DNA of 64,000 bases from Nonlabens sp. MB-3u-79 (GTDB lineage: Bacteria > Bacteroidota > Bacteroidia > Flavobacteriales > Flavobacteriaceae): the NCBI RefSeq assembly GCF_002831625.1, contig NZ_CP025116.1:1564501-1628500 (forward strand). Direction: 5' to 3'. This document shows positions 44,085 through 51,124 of this stretch, piece by piece (within the stretch, counting starts at the first letter, position 1; the number at the start of each line of letters is the position of its first letter). The notes beneath the pieces are model-generated. The model had not been told where the DNA came from, did no database searches, and saw only the letters and a list, made by a program, of their open reading frames with translations. Made by a program: the position numbers and the translations under genes.

Positions 44085-44115
44085 AAAAAAGGCCTACCGT
44101 TAAGTAGACCTTTTA
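44085..44115 (-). terminator. Attenuator terminator of the trp operon
   Basis: On the minus strand AAAAGGTCTAC pairs with GTAGGCCTTTT (one G-U pair) across TTAACG and runs into T residues. It lies 28 nt after the Trp leader stop. The 5' side and loop (44097-44107) can instead pair with 44137-44147 around the leader stop codon (9 of 11 positions). Confidence 0.85.
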
Positions 44116-44141
44116 AGTTTATTAAAAACATACGGGCAACT

Positions 44142-44195
44142 TTACGGCTGTTGAGCTGTATTATTCCACCACCATGTATGATTAGTTCTTTTCAT
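44142..44195 (-). CDS. trp operon leader peptide
   Basis: A 17-codon ORF encoding MKRTNHTWWWNNTAQQP, with three consecutive Trp codons (8-10). Trp is rare in proteins, so a run of three just before a terminator and trpE is strong evidence for attenuation. The sequence across the stop codon, CCGTAAAGTTG, is complementary to the terminator 5' side, so a ribosome that reaches the stop would favour termination and one stalled on Trp codons would favour read-through. Confidence 0.9.
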   Translation of the reverse strand: MKRTNHTWWWNNTAQQP

Positions 44196-44202
44196 TATGT
44201 GT

Positions 44203-44210
44203 CAAAAGTA
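44203..44210 (-). promoter_or_regulatory. trp operon -7 promoter element
   Basis: TACTTTTG on the minus strand (TAnnTTTG) with a TTG 20 bp upstream (44231-44233), a full Bacteroidota promoter. It ends 7 bases before the leader ATG. Confidence 0.75.
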
Positions 44211-44248
44211 ATCACGGTAATTGAAAACCGCAACTATTTTAGATGATT

Positions 44249-45910
44249 TTAATAACCTTGGTCATGGACTCCACTTACCGCACGTCCAGAGGGGTCATTC
44301 ATATGCTTGAAAGCTTCATCCCATTCCAAGGCAACGGGTGTAGAGCAAGCTACTGATTTTAAAGAAGGTACACAACTGGCAGCTGCATCGCTAGGAAAGT
44401 GCTCTGAGAAGATACTGCGGTAATAATATTCTTCTTTGCATTGTGGCGGATTGATCTTGAATTTAAAAGGAGCTGCTTCCATCATCTCATCAGTCACCAC
44501 ACTTTCAACAACTTCTTTTAAGGTGTCGATCCAGTTGTATCCCACGCCATCACTAAATTGTTCTTTTTGTCTCCAAGCGACGCTTTTAGGAAGATAATCT
44601 TCAAATGCTTCTCGTAAAATGTGTTTTTCCATTTTGCCATTGCCACACATTTTATCTTTAGGGTTTAAACGCATCGCTACATCCATAAACTCTTTGTCTA
44701 AAAAGGGTACTCGTCCTTCAATTCCCCATGCAGCCAAAGATTTATTTGCTCTTAGGTTGTCATAAAGGTGCAGGGTATCGAGTTTGCGTACGGTTTCTTT
44801 GTGCAACTCTTCTGCATTAGGAGCTTTGTGGAAATATAAATAGCCTCCAAATATTTCATCACTTCCCTCTCCAGAAAGCACCATTTTAATTCCCATTGAT
44901 TTAATTACTCTAGCGAGTAAATACATTGGAGTGGAGGCTCTAATGGTTGTTACATCATAAGTTTCTAAGAAATAAACGACGTCTTTGATCGCATCGAGTC
45001 CTTCTTGAACAGTAAAATTCACACTGTGATGCACGGTGCCTATATGGTCTGCAACTACTTGTGAAGCAGCGAGGTCAGGGCTTCCTTCTAATCCTATGGC
45101 AAAAGAGTGCAATTGCGGCCACCAGGCTTCTGCATGGTCGCCAGACTCTACTCTTTTAGAAGCGTATTTTTTTGCTATAGCACTAACAATAGAGCTGTCC
45201 AGGCCGCCAGAGAGCAACACTCCGTATGGCACGTCGCTCATTAAGTGTCTGTGAACACTTTCTTCCATTGCTTTTTTTAAATCGGCTACAGAGCTTGTAT
45301 TGTTTTTAACGGCATCATAATCTTTCCAGTCTCTATCGTACCATTTAGTAAACTCACCAGTTTCACTATAATAATAATGTCCTGGAGGGAATGGAGCGAT
45401 CTGGTTACAAGTTCCTTCGAGTGCTTTAAGCTCGCTAGCAACGTAAAACTGACCTAATTCATCATAACCGTAATACAGAGGTATCATTCCTTGGTGATCT
45501 CTTGCGCACAAGAAAACATCTTTCTCTATATCATAAAGCGCAAAACCATACATACCGGTAAGCTCATCCATAAAATCAACTCCTTTATCTTGATATAAAG
45601 CTAGAATGACTTCACAGTCAGATTTTGTTTTAAAATCATAATTGATGTAATGGTCACGTATGTTTTGATGGTTGTAAATTTCACCGTTTACGGCCAAAAC
45701 TACTTTTCCGTCAGGACTGTAAAGAGGTTGTCCACCAGATTGCGGGTCTACGATTGTTAATCTCTCGTGGGCTAGGATCGCATTGTCCCCACAATAGATT
45801 CCTGACCAATCTGGGCCTCTGTGCCTTAACTTCTTAGATAATTCTAAGATTCTTTCTCTCTGCTCTTGACTGTCTTTCTTCAGTTGAAACATTCCTACAA
45901 TACCACACAT
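44249..45910 (-). CDS. asnB: Asparagine synthase B, glutamine-hydrolysing
   Basis: A 553-residue enzyme that makes asparagine from aspartate, ATP and glutamine. The N-terminal class II amidotransferase starts at the nucleophile Cys2 (MCGIVGMF) with RHRGPDWSG and NGEIYNHQ. The synthetase domain (from about 210) has the ATP pyrophosphatase loop LLSGGLDSSIV and LSGEGSDEIFGGY. Length fits E. coli AsnB (554). The ATG at 45910 is fixed by Cys2. It is monocistronic and is preceded by an Asn-codon leader and a terminator. Confidence 0.97.
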   Translation of the reverse strand: MCGIVGMFQLKKDSQEQRERILELSKKLRHRGPDWSGIYCGDNAILAHERLTIVDPQSGGQPLYSPDGKVVLAVNGEIYNHQNIRDHYINYDFKTKSDCEVILALYQDKGVDFMDELTGMYGFALYDIEKDVFLCARDHQGMIPLYYGYDELGQFYVASELKALEGTCNQIAPFPPGHYYYSETGEFTKWYDRDWKDYDAVKNNTSSVADLKKAMEESVHRHLMSDVPYGVLLSGGLDSSIVSAIAKKYASKRVESGDHAEAWWPQLHSFAIGLEGSPDLAASQVVADHIGTVHHSVNFTVQEGLDAIKDVVYFLETYDVTTIRASTPMYLLARVIKSMGIKMVLSGEGSDEIFGGYLYFHKAPNAEELHKETVRKLDTLHLYDNLRANKSLAAWGIEGRVPFLDKEFMDVAMRLNPKDKMCGNGKMEKHILREAFEDYLPKSVAWRQKEQFSDGVGYNWIDTLKEVVESVVTDEMMEAAPFKFKINPPQCKEEYYYRSIFSEHFPSDAAASCVPSLKSVACSTPVALEWDEAFKHMNDPSGRAVSGVHDQGY

Positions 45911-45928
45911 ATTTTAAATTTTTAAATG

Positions 45929-45960
45929 AAAAAAGGCCTACTTGAGAAGTAGACCTTTTG
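45929..45960 (-). terminator. Attenuator terminator of asnB
   Basis: On the minus strand AAAAGGTCTACTT pairs with AAGTAGGCCTTTT across loop CTC and runs into TTTTTT. It lies 26 nt after the Asn leader stop and 19 nt before asnB. Its stem is nearly identical to the trp attenuator. GTCTAC (45949-45954) can pair with GTAGGT across the leader stop codon (45983-45988). Confidence 0.87.
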
Positions 45961-45984
45961 AATATTTTAAATACCAGAGACTAC

Positions 45985-46035
45985 CTACGTTTGTGAAGGA
46001 TTATTATTAGTTCTGAAATTATTGTTTATTGACAT
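45985..46035 (-). CDS. asnB leader peptide, Asn-rich
   Basis: A 16-codon ORF encoding MSINNNFRTNNNPSQT, with Asn at 4-6 and 10-12: six of sixteen residues. It has the same setting as the Trp and His leaders: -7 element ending 7 bases before the ATG, terminator 26 nt after the stop, and the enzyme gene for the same amino acid downstream. I infer a leader peptide for asparagine-responsive attenuation. Asn codons are common in AT-rich DNA, so the support comes from the architecture as much as from composition. Confidence 0.82.
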   Translation of the reverse strand: MSINNNFRTNNNPSQT

Positions 46036-46042
46036 AACAAGA

Positions 46043-46050
46043 CAAACATA
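46043..46050 (-). promoter_or_regulatory. asnB -7 promoter element
   Basis: TATGTTTG on the minus strand (TAnnTTTG), identical to the his element, ending 7 bases before the leader ATG. No clear -33 TTG was found. Confidence 0.65.
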
Positions 46051-46145
46051 ATTAAAAATCTTTCATAATCGATTGATTCGTTAATTTAAAACTCTAATAT
46101 AGTACTACAATGATTTCTCTCTGAAACGACTTTAGCTTTAACTCC

Positions 46146-46159
46146 GCTTTCGCGAAAGC
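46146..46159. repeat. 14-bp palindrome GCTTTCGCGAAAGC, intergenic
   Basis: Perfect copy, extended to an 18-bp perfect palindrome (CCGC...GCGG). It is the only perfect copy outside a coding region, lying between asnB and the Nramp-like gene, 41 bp before the latter's start. Confidence 0.85.
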
Positions 46160-46200
46160 GGAATTTCATAAGCTTATTATAATATTTTTATATTGCCTGT

Positions 46201-47463
46201 ATGAATAGATTCTTCAAGGTTTTAGGTCCAGGCTTGTTATTTGCGAGTACTGCTATAGGAGTCAGTCATCTGGTGCAAAGCACTCGTGCTGGAATGATGT
46301 ATGGATTTGGTTTTTTATTCACAATTGTAGTGATCAATATTTTAAAATATCCATTTTTTGAGTATGGAACCCGTTATGCAGCAGCAACAGGGGAGAGTCT
46401 CATCGACGGCTATAGAAGTTTAGGCAAATGGGCTATTATCGCTTATTTTTTTGTGATGATTGTAAGCTTGTTTTTTGTGAGTGCAGCAGTTTTTCAAGTG
46501 ACTGCTGTTTTTATGAAAGAATTGTTTCAGCTTCACGAAATGGCCTATACGTTTTCACCTCTTCTTTTAATTATAGGATCTTCTTTCTTGATACTCGCAT
46601 GGGGGAAGTATAAGTTTCTCGATGGATTTATTAAAGTAGTTGGTCTGGTAATGATTGTATGTGTAGCAATTTCTTTTATTCTCGTCATTTATAAAGGAGC
46701 AGCAGTGGCATCAGATCAATTTGATGCTCCAGAAATCTGGTCTCTGAGTACCATTCCTTTTGCTATAGCACTTATGGGATGGATGCCTACAGCGGTTGAT
46801 TTAAGTACTTGGAATAGTCTCTGGACGCTGGAGAAGCAAAAAGCCTCTGGTTATAAATCTTCTGTAAAAGAGGCGACTCATGAGTTTGCGCTAGGTTACT
46901 GGATCAGTGCGGTTCTTGCAGTGATGTTTCTCACATTAGGTTCTTATTTAGTTTATGGAACGGATACGCCAATCATTTCTGGAAGTGCAGGGTTTGCCAA
47001 TCAAGTTATTAATTTGTTTAGCAGTGCCATGGGGCAGTGGTCTTATTACGTCATTGCAACTGCTGCTTTTTGTATCATGTACGGTACAAGTTTAGGGGTT
47101 CTAGACGGTTATTCTAGAGCCTTAAAAAGAACCAGTGAGGTGTTGTTCATAGCAGGGTCTGTAACTGATGAAAAGTGGTACTTAGCTGCTTTAAGCGTTA
47201 CGGCTTTGGGAGGTTTTAGTCTTTGCTATGGTTTAAGTGGTAACCCTAATGGTTTTCTTTTACTCGTAGATATAGCTACGGTATTGTCTTTTCTATTTGC
47301 ACCTATTGTAGCTACCTTGAATTATAGACTGGTCACTAGAAAAAAATTCCCAGAAGAGCATCGACCTAAATTTATCATGAGGGCAATTTCTCTTTCGGGA
47401 ATTTTTACTTTGAGCGTTTTATCACTCGTGTATATGGGGTACTATTTTGGAATGTTAGATTAG
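46201..47463 (+). CDS. Divergent Nramp-family metal transporter homologue
   Basis: A 420-residue membrane protein with about eleven transmembrane segments and the Nramp/APC-like order. In typical Nramp proteins helix 1 carries DPGN and helix 6 MPH, which bind the metal. Here the corresponding places read STAIGVSHLVQSTRAG and GWMPTAVDLSTWNS, so the Asp-Pro-Gly-Asn is lost and the helix 6 motif is altered (MPTAVD). It probably moves a different ion, as known Nramp-related Mg transporters do, or has another substrate. The substrate cannot be assigned. It converges with msrA with a 4-bp overlap of stop codons. Confidence 0.8.
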   Translation: MNRFFKVLGPGLLFASTAIGVSHLVQSTRAGMMYGFGFLFTIVVINILKYPFFEYGTRYAAATGESLIDGYRSLGKWAIIAYFFVMIVSLFFVSAAVFQVTAVFMKELFQLHEMAYTFSPLLLIIGSSFLILAWGKYKFLDGFIKVVGLVMIVCVAISFILVIYKGAAVASDQFDAPEIWSLSTIPFAIALMGWMPTAVDLSTWNSLWTLEKQKASGYKSSVKEATHEFALGYWISAVLAVMFLTLGSYLVYGTDTPIISGSAGFANQVINLFSSAMGQWSYYVIATAAFCIMYGTSLGVLDGYSRALKRTSEVLFIAGSVTDEKWYLAALSVTALGGFSLCYGLSGNPNGFLLLVDIATVLSFLFAPIVATLNYRLVTRKKFPEEHRPKFIMRAISLSGIFTLSVLSLVYMGYYFGMLD

Positions 47464-48110
47464 TGTTTGGCACTTTCTTTAATCAGTTGGGGCATTTTTG
47501 TAGCAAACTTTTTGAACCTAGGTATAGAAACACCTCTTATGTAACCTTGAGTAGGATGTAGTTTTGCGTAATCTTGATGATAACCTTCAGCTTTCCAAAA
47601 TTTTTGAAACGGCTTCACTTCGGCAGCCACGTCATAACCTTCTTTAGTTAAGGCAGTAATTTTAGCTTCAACAATCTTTTTTTCATTATCATTTTGATAG
47701 AAGATGATACTCCTGTATTGAGAACCGTTATCTGGTCCTTGCCCGTTTGCTTGTTCGATATTTTGTGATGCAAAATAAACGTCTACTAGTGTCTTAAAAG
47801 AAACCACTTCAGGATCATAAATGATCTCGTTAGCCTCAGCATGACCAGTTCTACCAGTATTGCTGTCTTCATAAGTAGGGTTTTCTGTATGGCCGCCAGA
47901 ATAGCCTGAGATAGACTCATTTACTCCCTTTACACCTTCGTAAATTTCTTCTACACACCAGAAACACCCACTAGCAAAGTAAGCACGTTGCATTCCATTT
48001 TGAGAAGGCACTTCAATGGGGTTTGTATTTACGGCCTGTTCCGTCTCTTTGCCTGAATCAGCGCATGTTGATGCAAGAAGAATCATCATGAAGAAAGATA
48101 ACATTTTCAT
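47460..48110 (-). CDS. msrA: Peptide-methionine (S)-S-oxide reductase, lipoprotein form
   Basis: A 216-residue MsrA that repairs oxidised methionine in proteins. The active site is FASGCFWCVEEIYEGVKGV, followed by GYSGGHTENPTYED, GHAEANEIIYDP and the C-terminal EGYHQDYAKLHPTQGY. The N terminus is a lipoprotein signal (FFMMILLASTC, Cys at residue 16), so it should be anchored outside the cytoplasmic membrane and repair periplasmic or surface proteins. No MsrB domain is fused. Confidence 0.93.
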   Translation of the reverse strand: MKMLSFFMMILLASTCADSGKETEQAVNTNPIEVPSQNGMQRAYFASGCFWCVEEIYEGVKGVNESISGYSGGHTENPTYEDSNTGRTGHAEANEIIYDPEVVSFKTLVDVYFASQNIEQANGQGPDNGSQYRSIIFYQNDNEKKIVEAKITALTKEGYDVAAEVKPFQKFWKAEGYHQDYAKLHPTQGYIRGVSIPRFKKFATKMPQLIKESAKH

Positions 48111-48180
48111 AGTGTCATTAATTTTAAATATAAAAATATACTTAGTGCAGCGAGTAGAGTATTAAAAAAGGGTTAAATAA

Positions 48181-48214
48181 AAAATCCCTTTATCGTTGCA
48201 GATAAAGGGATTTT
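48181..48214 (-). terminator. Strong intrinsic terminator after the coiled-coil gene
   Basis: A perfect 14-bp stem (AAAATCCCTTTATC / GATAAAGGGATTTT) with a 6-nt loop and T residues beyond it on the minus strand. It lies 19 bp after the stop codon. Confidence 0.9.
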
Positions 48215-48233
48215 CATTGTAATAAGGAAGGGA

Positions 48234-49013
48234 CTAAATTTTAGTAAATACTTTATCCATTTTTTCAACTTGTTCATAAGCTAAGGCAGCGTCAACAAGA
48301 ATTCTTCCTGAGTGTTCGTCAGTAATGATTTTCTTACGACTTGCAATCTCTACTTGTACCTGTGGTGGAATTGTAAAATAAGAACCACCAGAAGCACCTC
48401 TTTCGATTGGTACAACCGCTAGACCATTCTTTACACTTGATCTAATACGCGTGTAAGCTTTGATCAATCTTTCTTCGATTGATTTTGCGTAGTCATCACT
48501 CATTTTCATAAGTAATTCCTCTTCTTTTTGAGTTTCTTTAAGAATCTCTGCAAGTTCAGATTTTTTGTGTTTTAAGTGGTCAGCTCTTTCATCAAGGCGT
48601 TCCTTACTTTTATCGATCACTTCTTTTTGTTGTTCGATTTGCGCTTTGAATTCACGGATATGCTTCTCAGCAAGTTCCACTTCAAGCTCTTGAAATTCTA
48701 CTTCTTTAGAAAGAGAGTTGAACTCACGGTTGTTACGCACATTTTTTTGTTGATCTGTATATTTGGTAACAAGAGCTTTAGACTCCTCGATCAAATTCTT
48801 TTTGGACCTAATTTTTTCAATAAGGTCATCAGAATGAGCGTCTAATTTAGACAATCGAGTTTTTAATCCTTCTACTTCATCTTCAAGATCTTGTACTTCT
48901 AGAGGTAATTCACCACGCACGTTGCGTATTTCATCAATTCTAGAGTCGATTAATTGTAGGTTGTAAAGTTCTCTTAACTTATCTTCTACAGTAGCCTCGG
49001 TCTTTTTTGCCAT
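48234..49013 (-). CDS. Coiled-coil protein of the C4 zinc-ribbon family, ribbon cysteines lost
   Basis: A 259-residue protein with a long antiparallel coiled coil (residues 15-185) and a C-terminal domain that aligns to the zinc ribbon of the CT398-like/zf-RING_7 family. Relatives have two CxxC-type pairs around PPQxQ and SGRIL. Here those places read GASGGSYFTIPPQVQVEIAS and ITDEHSGRILVD: there is no cysteine at all. The fold around the motif is conserved, so metal binding seems lost without decay of the gene. Function of the family is not settled. It follows Nif3 by 3 bp, a conserved pairing. Confidence 0.88.
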   Translation of the reverse strand: MAKKTEATVEDKLRELYNLQLIDSRIDEIRNVRGELPLEVQDLEDEVEGLKTRLSKLDAHSDDLIEKIRSKKNLIEESKALVTKYTDQQKNVRNNREFNSLSKEVEFQELEVELAEKHIREFKAQIEQQKEVIDKSKERLDERADHLKHKKSELAEILKETQKEEELLMKMSDDYAKSIEERLIKAYTRIRSSVKNGLAVVPIERGASGGSYFTIPPQVQVEIASRKKIITDEHSGRILVDAALAYEQVEKMDKVFTKI

Positions 49014-49016
49014 CTT

Positions 49017-50108
49017 TTAAAAATAATTAACTGGGTTTGTTCGCGCTTGTGCACAAAGGACTGCAAAATTACTAAATTTTTCTTTAAGATATTCATGTAA
49101 AAGGTTTTTTGTAAACTGCTCACTTTCATAATGTCCTACATCACATAATAAAAGGTCTTGGCCTTGAAAGAAATCATGATATTTAAGATCGGCTGTGATA
49201 TAAGCATCTGCTCCAGATTGCAAAGCATGTTTTATGGCAAATGCTCCTGAGCCTCCTAGCAGAGCGACTTTTTTGATAGTTCGCTTTCGCGAAAGCGAAC
49301 TTCTTACAACCCCTGTTTTAAATACAGACTTTGTTTTTTTTAAAAAATCTTCGGTTTCTAGTGCTTTTGGTAATTCTCCAATAACACCCATTCCTATGTT
49401 TTGATAGTTGTTTTCTAAGGTGGAAATCTCAAAAGAGACCTCTTCATAAGGGTGAGAATTTATCAAAGCAGCTTTTACGGCAGCTTCTAAATGAGGTAAA
49501 AAGGTTATAGAAAGTGCTTTTTCTTGAACCGTACTTCTTTTTAATGCTTCCCCTAGTTGCGGATTACTCCTTTTATTTCCTCTAAATGTACCTTGTCCAT
49601 CTATAGAAAAACTACATTCTGAATAATTACCTAGTGCTCCAGCCCCAGCGGTAAACAGATCCTCTTTTACCTTCTCAAAGTGGTCATTAGGTATGTAGGT
49701 AACTAATTTTTTAATGAGTTGTGATTTAGGAATTAAAGTTTTGACATTGTTCAATCCCATTTCTTGGGCCATTCTATAACTAACTCCACCTTTTGCAAGG
49801 TCTAGAGCGGTATGAGTAGCATAAATCGCGATATCGTTCTTAATTGCCTTGACTACAGCTTTGCGTACGTAGTCATTAGGCTGTAAGTGTTTCAAACCAG
49901 AAAAAATTATCGGATGAAAGCTTACTATAAGGTTGCAATTATTTTCAATCGCCTCATCAACAACATTTTCCAGACAATCTAGTGTGACTAAGATCCCAGT
50001 TAAATCAGTGGTTTTTTCTCCAGTTAGTAACCCGGTATTATCAAAGTCTTCTACATAAAATCTTGGAGCGAGTACTTCTAGATGTGAAATAACATCTTTA
50101 ATCTTCAT
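49017..50108 (-). CDS. Nif3-like dinuclear metal centre hexameric protein
   Basis: A 363-residue NIF3/YbgI-family protein with the middle insertion typical of Gram-positive and Bacteroidota forms. Metal-ligand regions are LIVSFHPIIFSGLKHL, IAIYATHTALDLAKGGV and the C-terminal CDVGHYESEQF. The insertion (about residues 130-240) is CutA/PII-like. The role is uncertain; some members have been tied to GTP cyclohydrolase-like chemistry. It is co-oriented with the coiled-coil gene and divergent from lpxK. A palindrome copy is read as LSRKR. Confidence 0.9.
   Translation of the reverse strand: MKIKDVISHLEVLAPRFYVEDFDNTGLLTGEKTTDLTGILVTLDCLENVVDEAIENNCNLIVSFHPIIFSGLKHLQPNDYVRKAVVKAIKNDIAIYATHTALDLAKGGVSYRMAQEMGLNNVKTLIPKSQLIKKLVTYIPNDHFEKVKEDLFTAGAGALGNYSECSFSIDGQGTFRGNKRSNPQLGEALKRSTVQEKALSITFLPHLEAAVKAALINSHPYEEVSFEISTLENNYQNIGMGVIGELPKALETEDFLKKTKSVFKTGVVRSSLSRKRTIKKVALLGGSGAFAIKHALQSGADAYITADLKYHDFFQGQDLLLCDVGHYESEQFTKNLLHEYLKEKFSNFAVLCAQARTNPVNYF
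49278..49301. repeat. 14-bp palindrome in its longest form (24-bp perfect palindrome)
   Basis: The core GCTTTCGCGAAAGC is at 49283-49296, and symmetry extends five bases on both sides (AGTTC...GAACT). It lies in the Nif3-like gene and is read SSLSRKRT. Confidence 0.9.
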
Positions 50109-50142
50109 AATAGTAATGTTTATGTCTGTTGTAAAATTAACC

Positions 50143-50150
50143 TACTTTTG
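50143..50150 (+). promoter_or_regulatory. Candidate -7 element for lpxK
   Basis: TACTTTTG (TAnnTTTG) ends 5 bases before the lpxK ATG, suggesting a nearly leaderless mRNA. Confidence 0.55.
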
Positions 50151-50155
50151 AGCTC

Positions 50156-51124
50156 ATGCAAGAGTTAAGACTTTTATTATATCCTTTTTCTGTTCTTTAT
50201 GACGGTATAACCTCTTTGCGTAACTATGCTTTTGATAGAGGGGTTCTAGGGCAAAAGGAATATGATATTCCCATTATCGCAGTAGGTAACTTAAGTACTG
50301 GAGGAACAGGTAAGACCCCTATGATTGAGTTCCTTATAAGACATTTTGCAGGTAAAAAGATAGGTGTTTTGAGTCGGGGCTATGGTAGAACTACTTCTGG
50401 TTATATAGAACTTTCTGAAAATGATTCACCAGAGAAAATAGGAGATGAGCCGTTACAAATTAAAAGAAAGTTTAAAGACTTAATTGTAAGTGCTGTTTGT
50501 GAAAAAAGAGTTGATGGAATAGAAAGGCTTCTTAAAGAGCATCAGTTAGAGGTGATATTACTTGATGACGCGTTTCAACACAGGTATGTAAAAGCGAGTC
50601 ATTATGTGTTATTGACAAGTTACAACATGTTGTATGTAGATGATCATGTATTGCCAGCTGGTAATTTGAGAGAATCCCGAAGAGGAGCTCGTCGTGCACA
50701 AACTATTATTGTTACTAAATGTCCAGCAGCTATTTCTAATATACAAATGAATGAGGTTAAGATGAAACTGAAGCTGCTGCCTGGTCAACAGGTTTATTTC
50801 TCATATATAGGTTATGAAAGAGCACTTCAAGGTATGGATCACAAAATCTTTCTTGATGATCTAAAAGGTAAAGAGGTAACGGTGGTCACAGGAATTGCAA
50901 AGCCAAAACCTTTTCTAAAGCATTTAAAAGAGTTCATTAAAATAGAACATCTCCAATATAGTGATCATCATAATTTCACCTTGCAAGAAGTGGAAACTAT
51001 TAGGAATAAAAAAATTGTGATCACTACAGAAAAGGATTTCATGAGATTAAAAAAGTATAAGCTTAGAAATCTTTATTACTTGGCTATTCAAATAGAATTT
51101 GTGGGTAAAGAACCTGTGTTATAG
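50156..51124 (+). CDS. lpxK: Tetraacyldisaccharide 4'-kinase
   Basis: A 322-residue kinase that phosphorylates the lipid A precursor at the inner membrane. The P-loop is VGNLSTGGTGKTPMIEFL, preceded by an N-terminal membrane-associated helix, and followed by VLSRGYGRTTSGYI, GDEPLQIKRK, LLDDAFQHRYV and DDHVLPAGNLRE. Length is normal for Bacteroidota. It ends tail-to-tail with the hybrid kinase gene, sharing the bases of both stop codons. Confidence 0.95.
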   Translation: MQELRLLLYPFSVLYDGITSLRNYAFDRGVLGQKEYDIPIIAVGNLSTGGTGKTPMIEFLIRHFAGKKIGVLSRGYGRTTSGYIELSENDSPEKIGDEPLQIKRKFKDLIVSAVCEKRVDGIERLLKEHQLEVILLDDAFQHRYVKASHYVLLTSYNMLYVDDHVLPAGNLRESRRGARRAQTIIVTKCPAAISNIQMNEVKMKLKLLPGQQVYFSYIGYERALQGMDHKIFLDDLKGKEVTVVTGIAKPKPFLKHLKEFIKIEHLQYSDHHNFTLQEVETIRNKKIVITTEKDFMRLKKYKLRNLYYLAIQIEFVGKEPVL

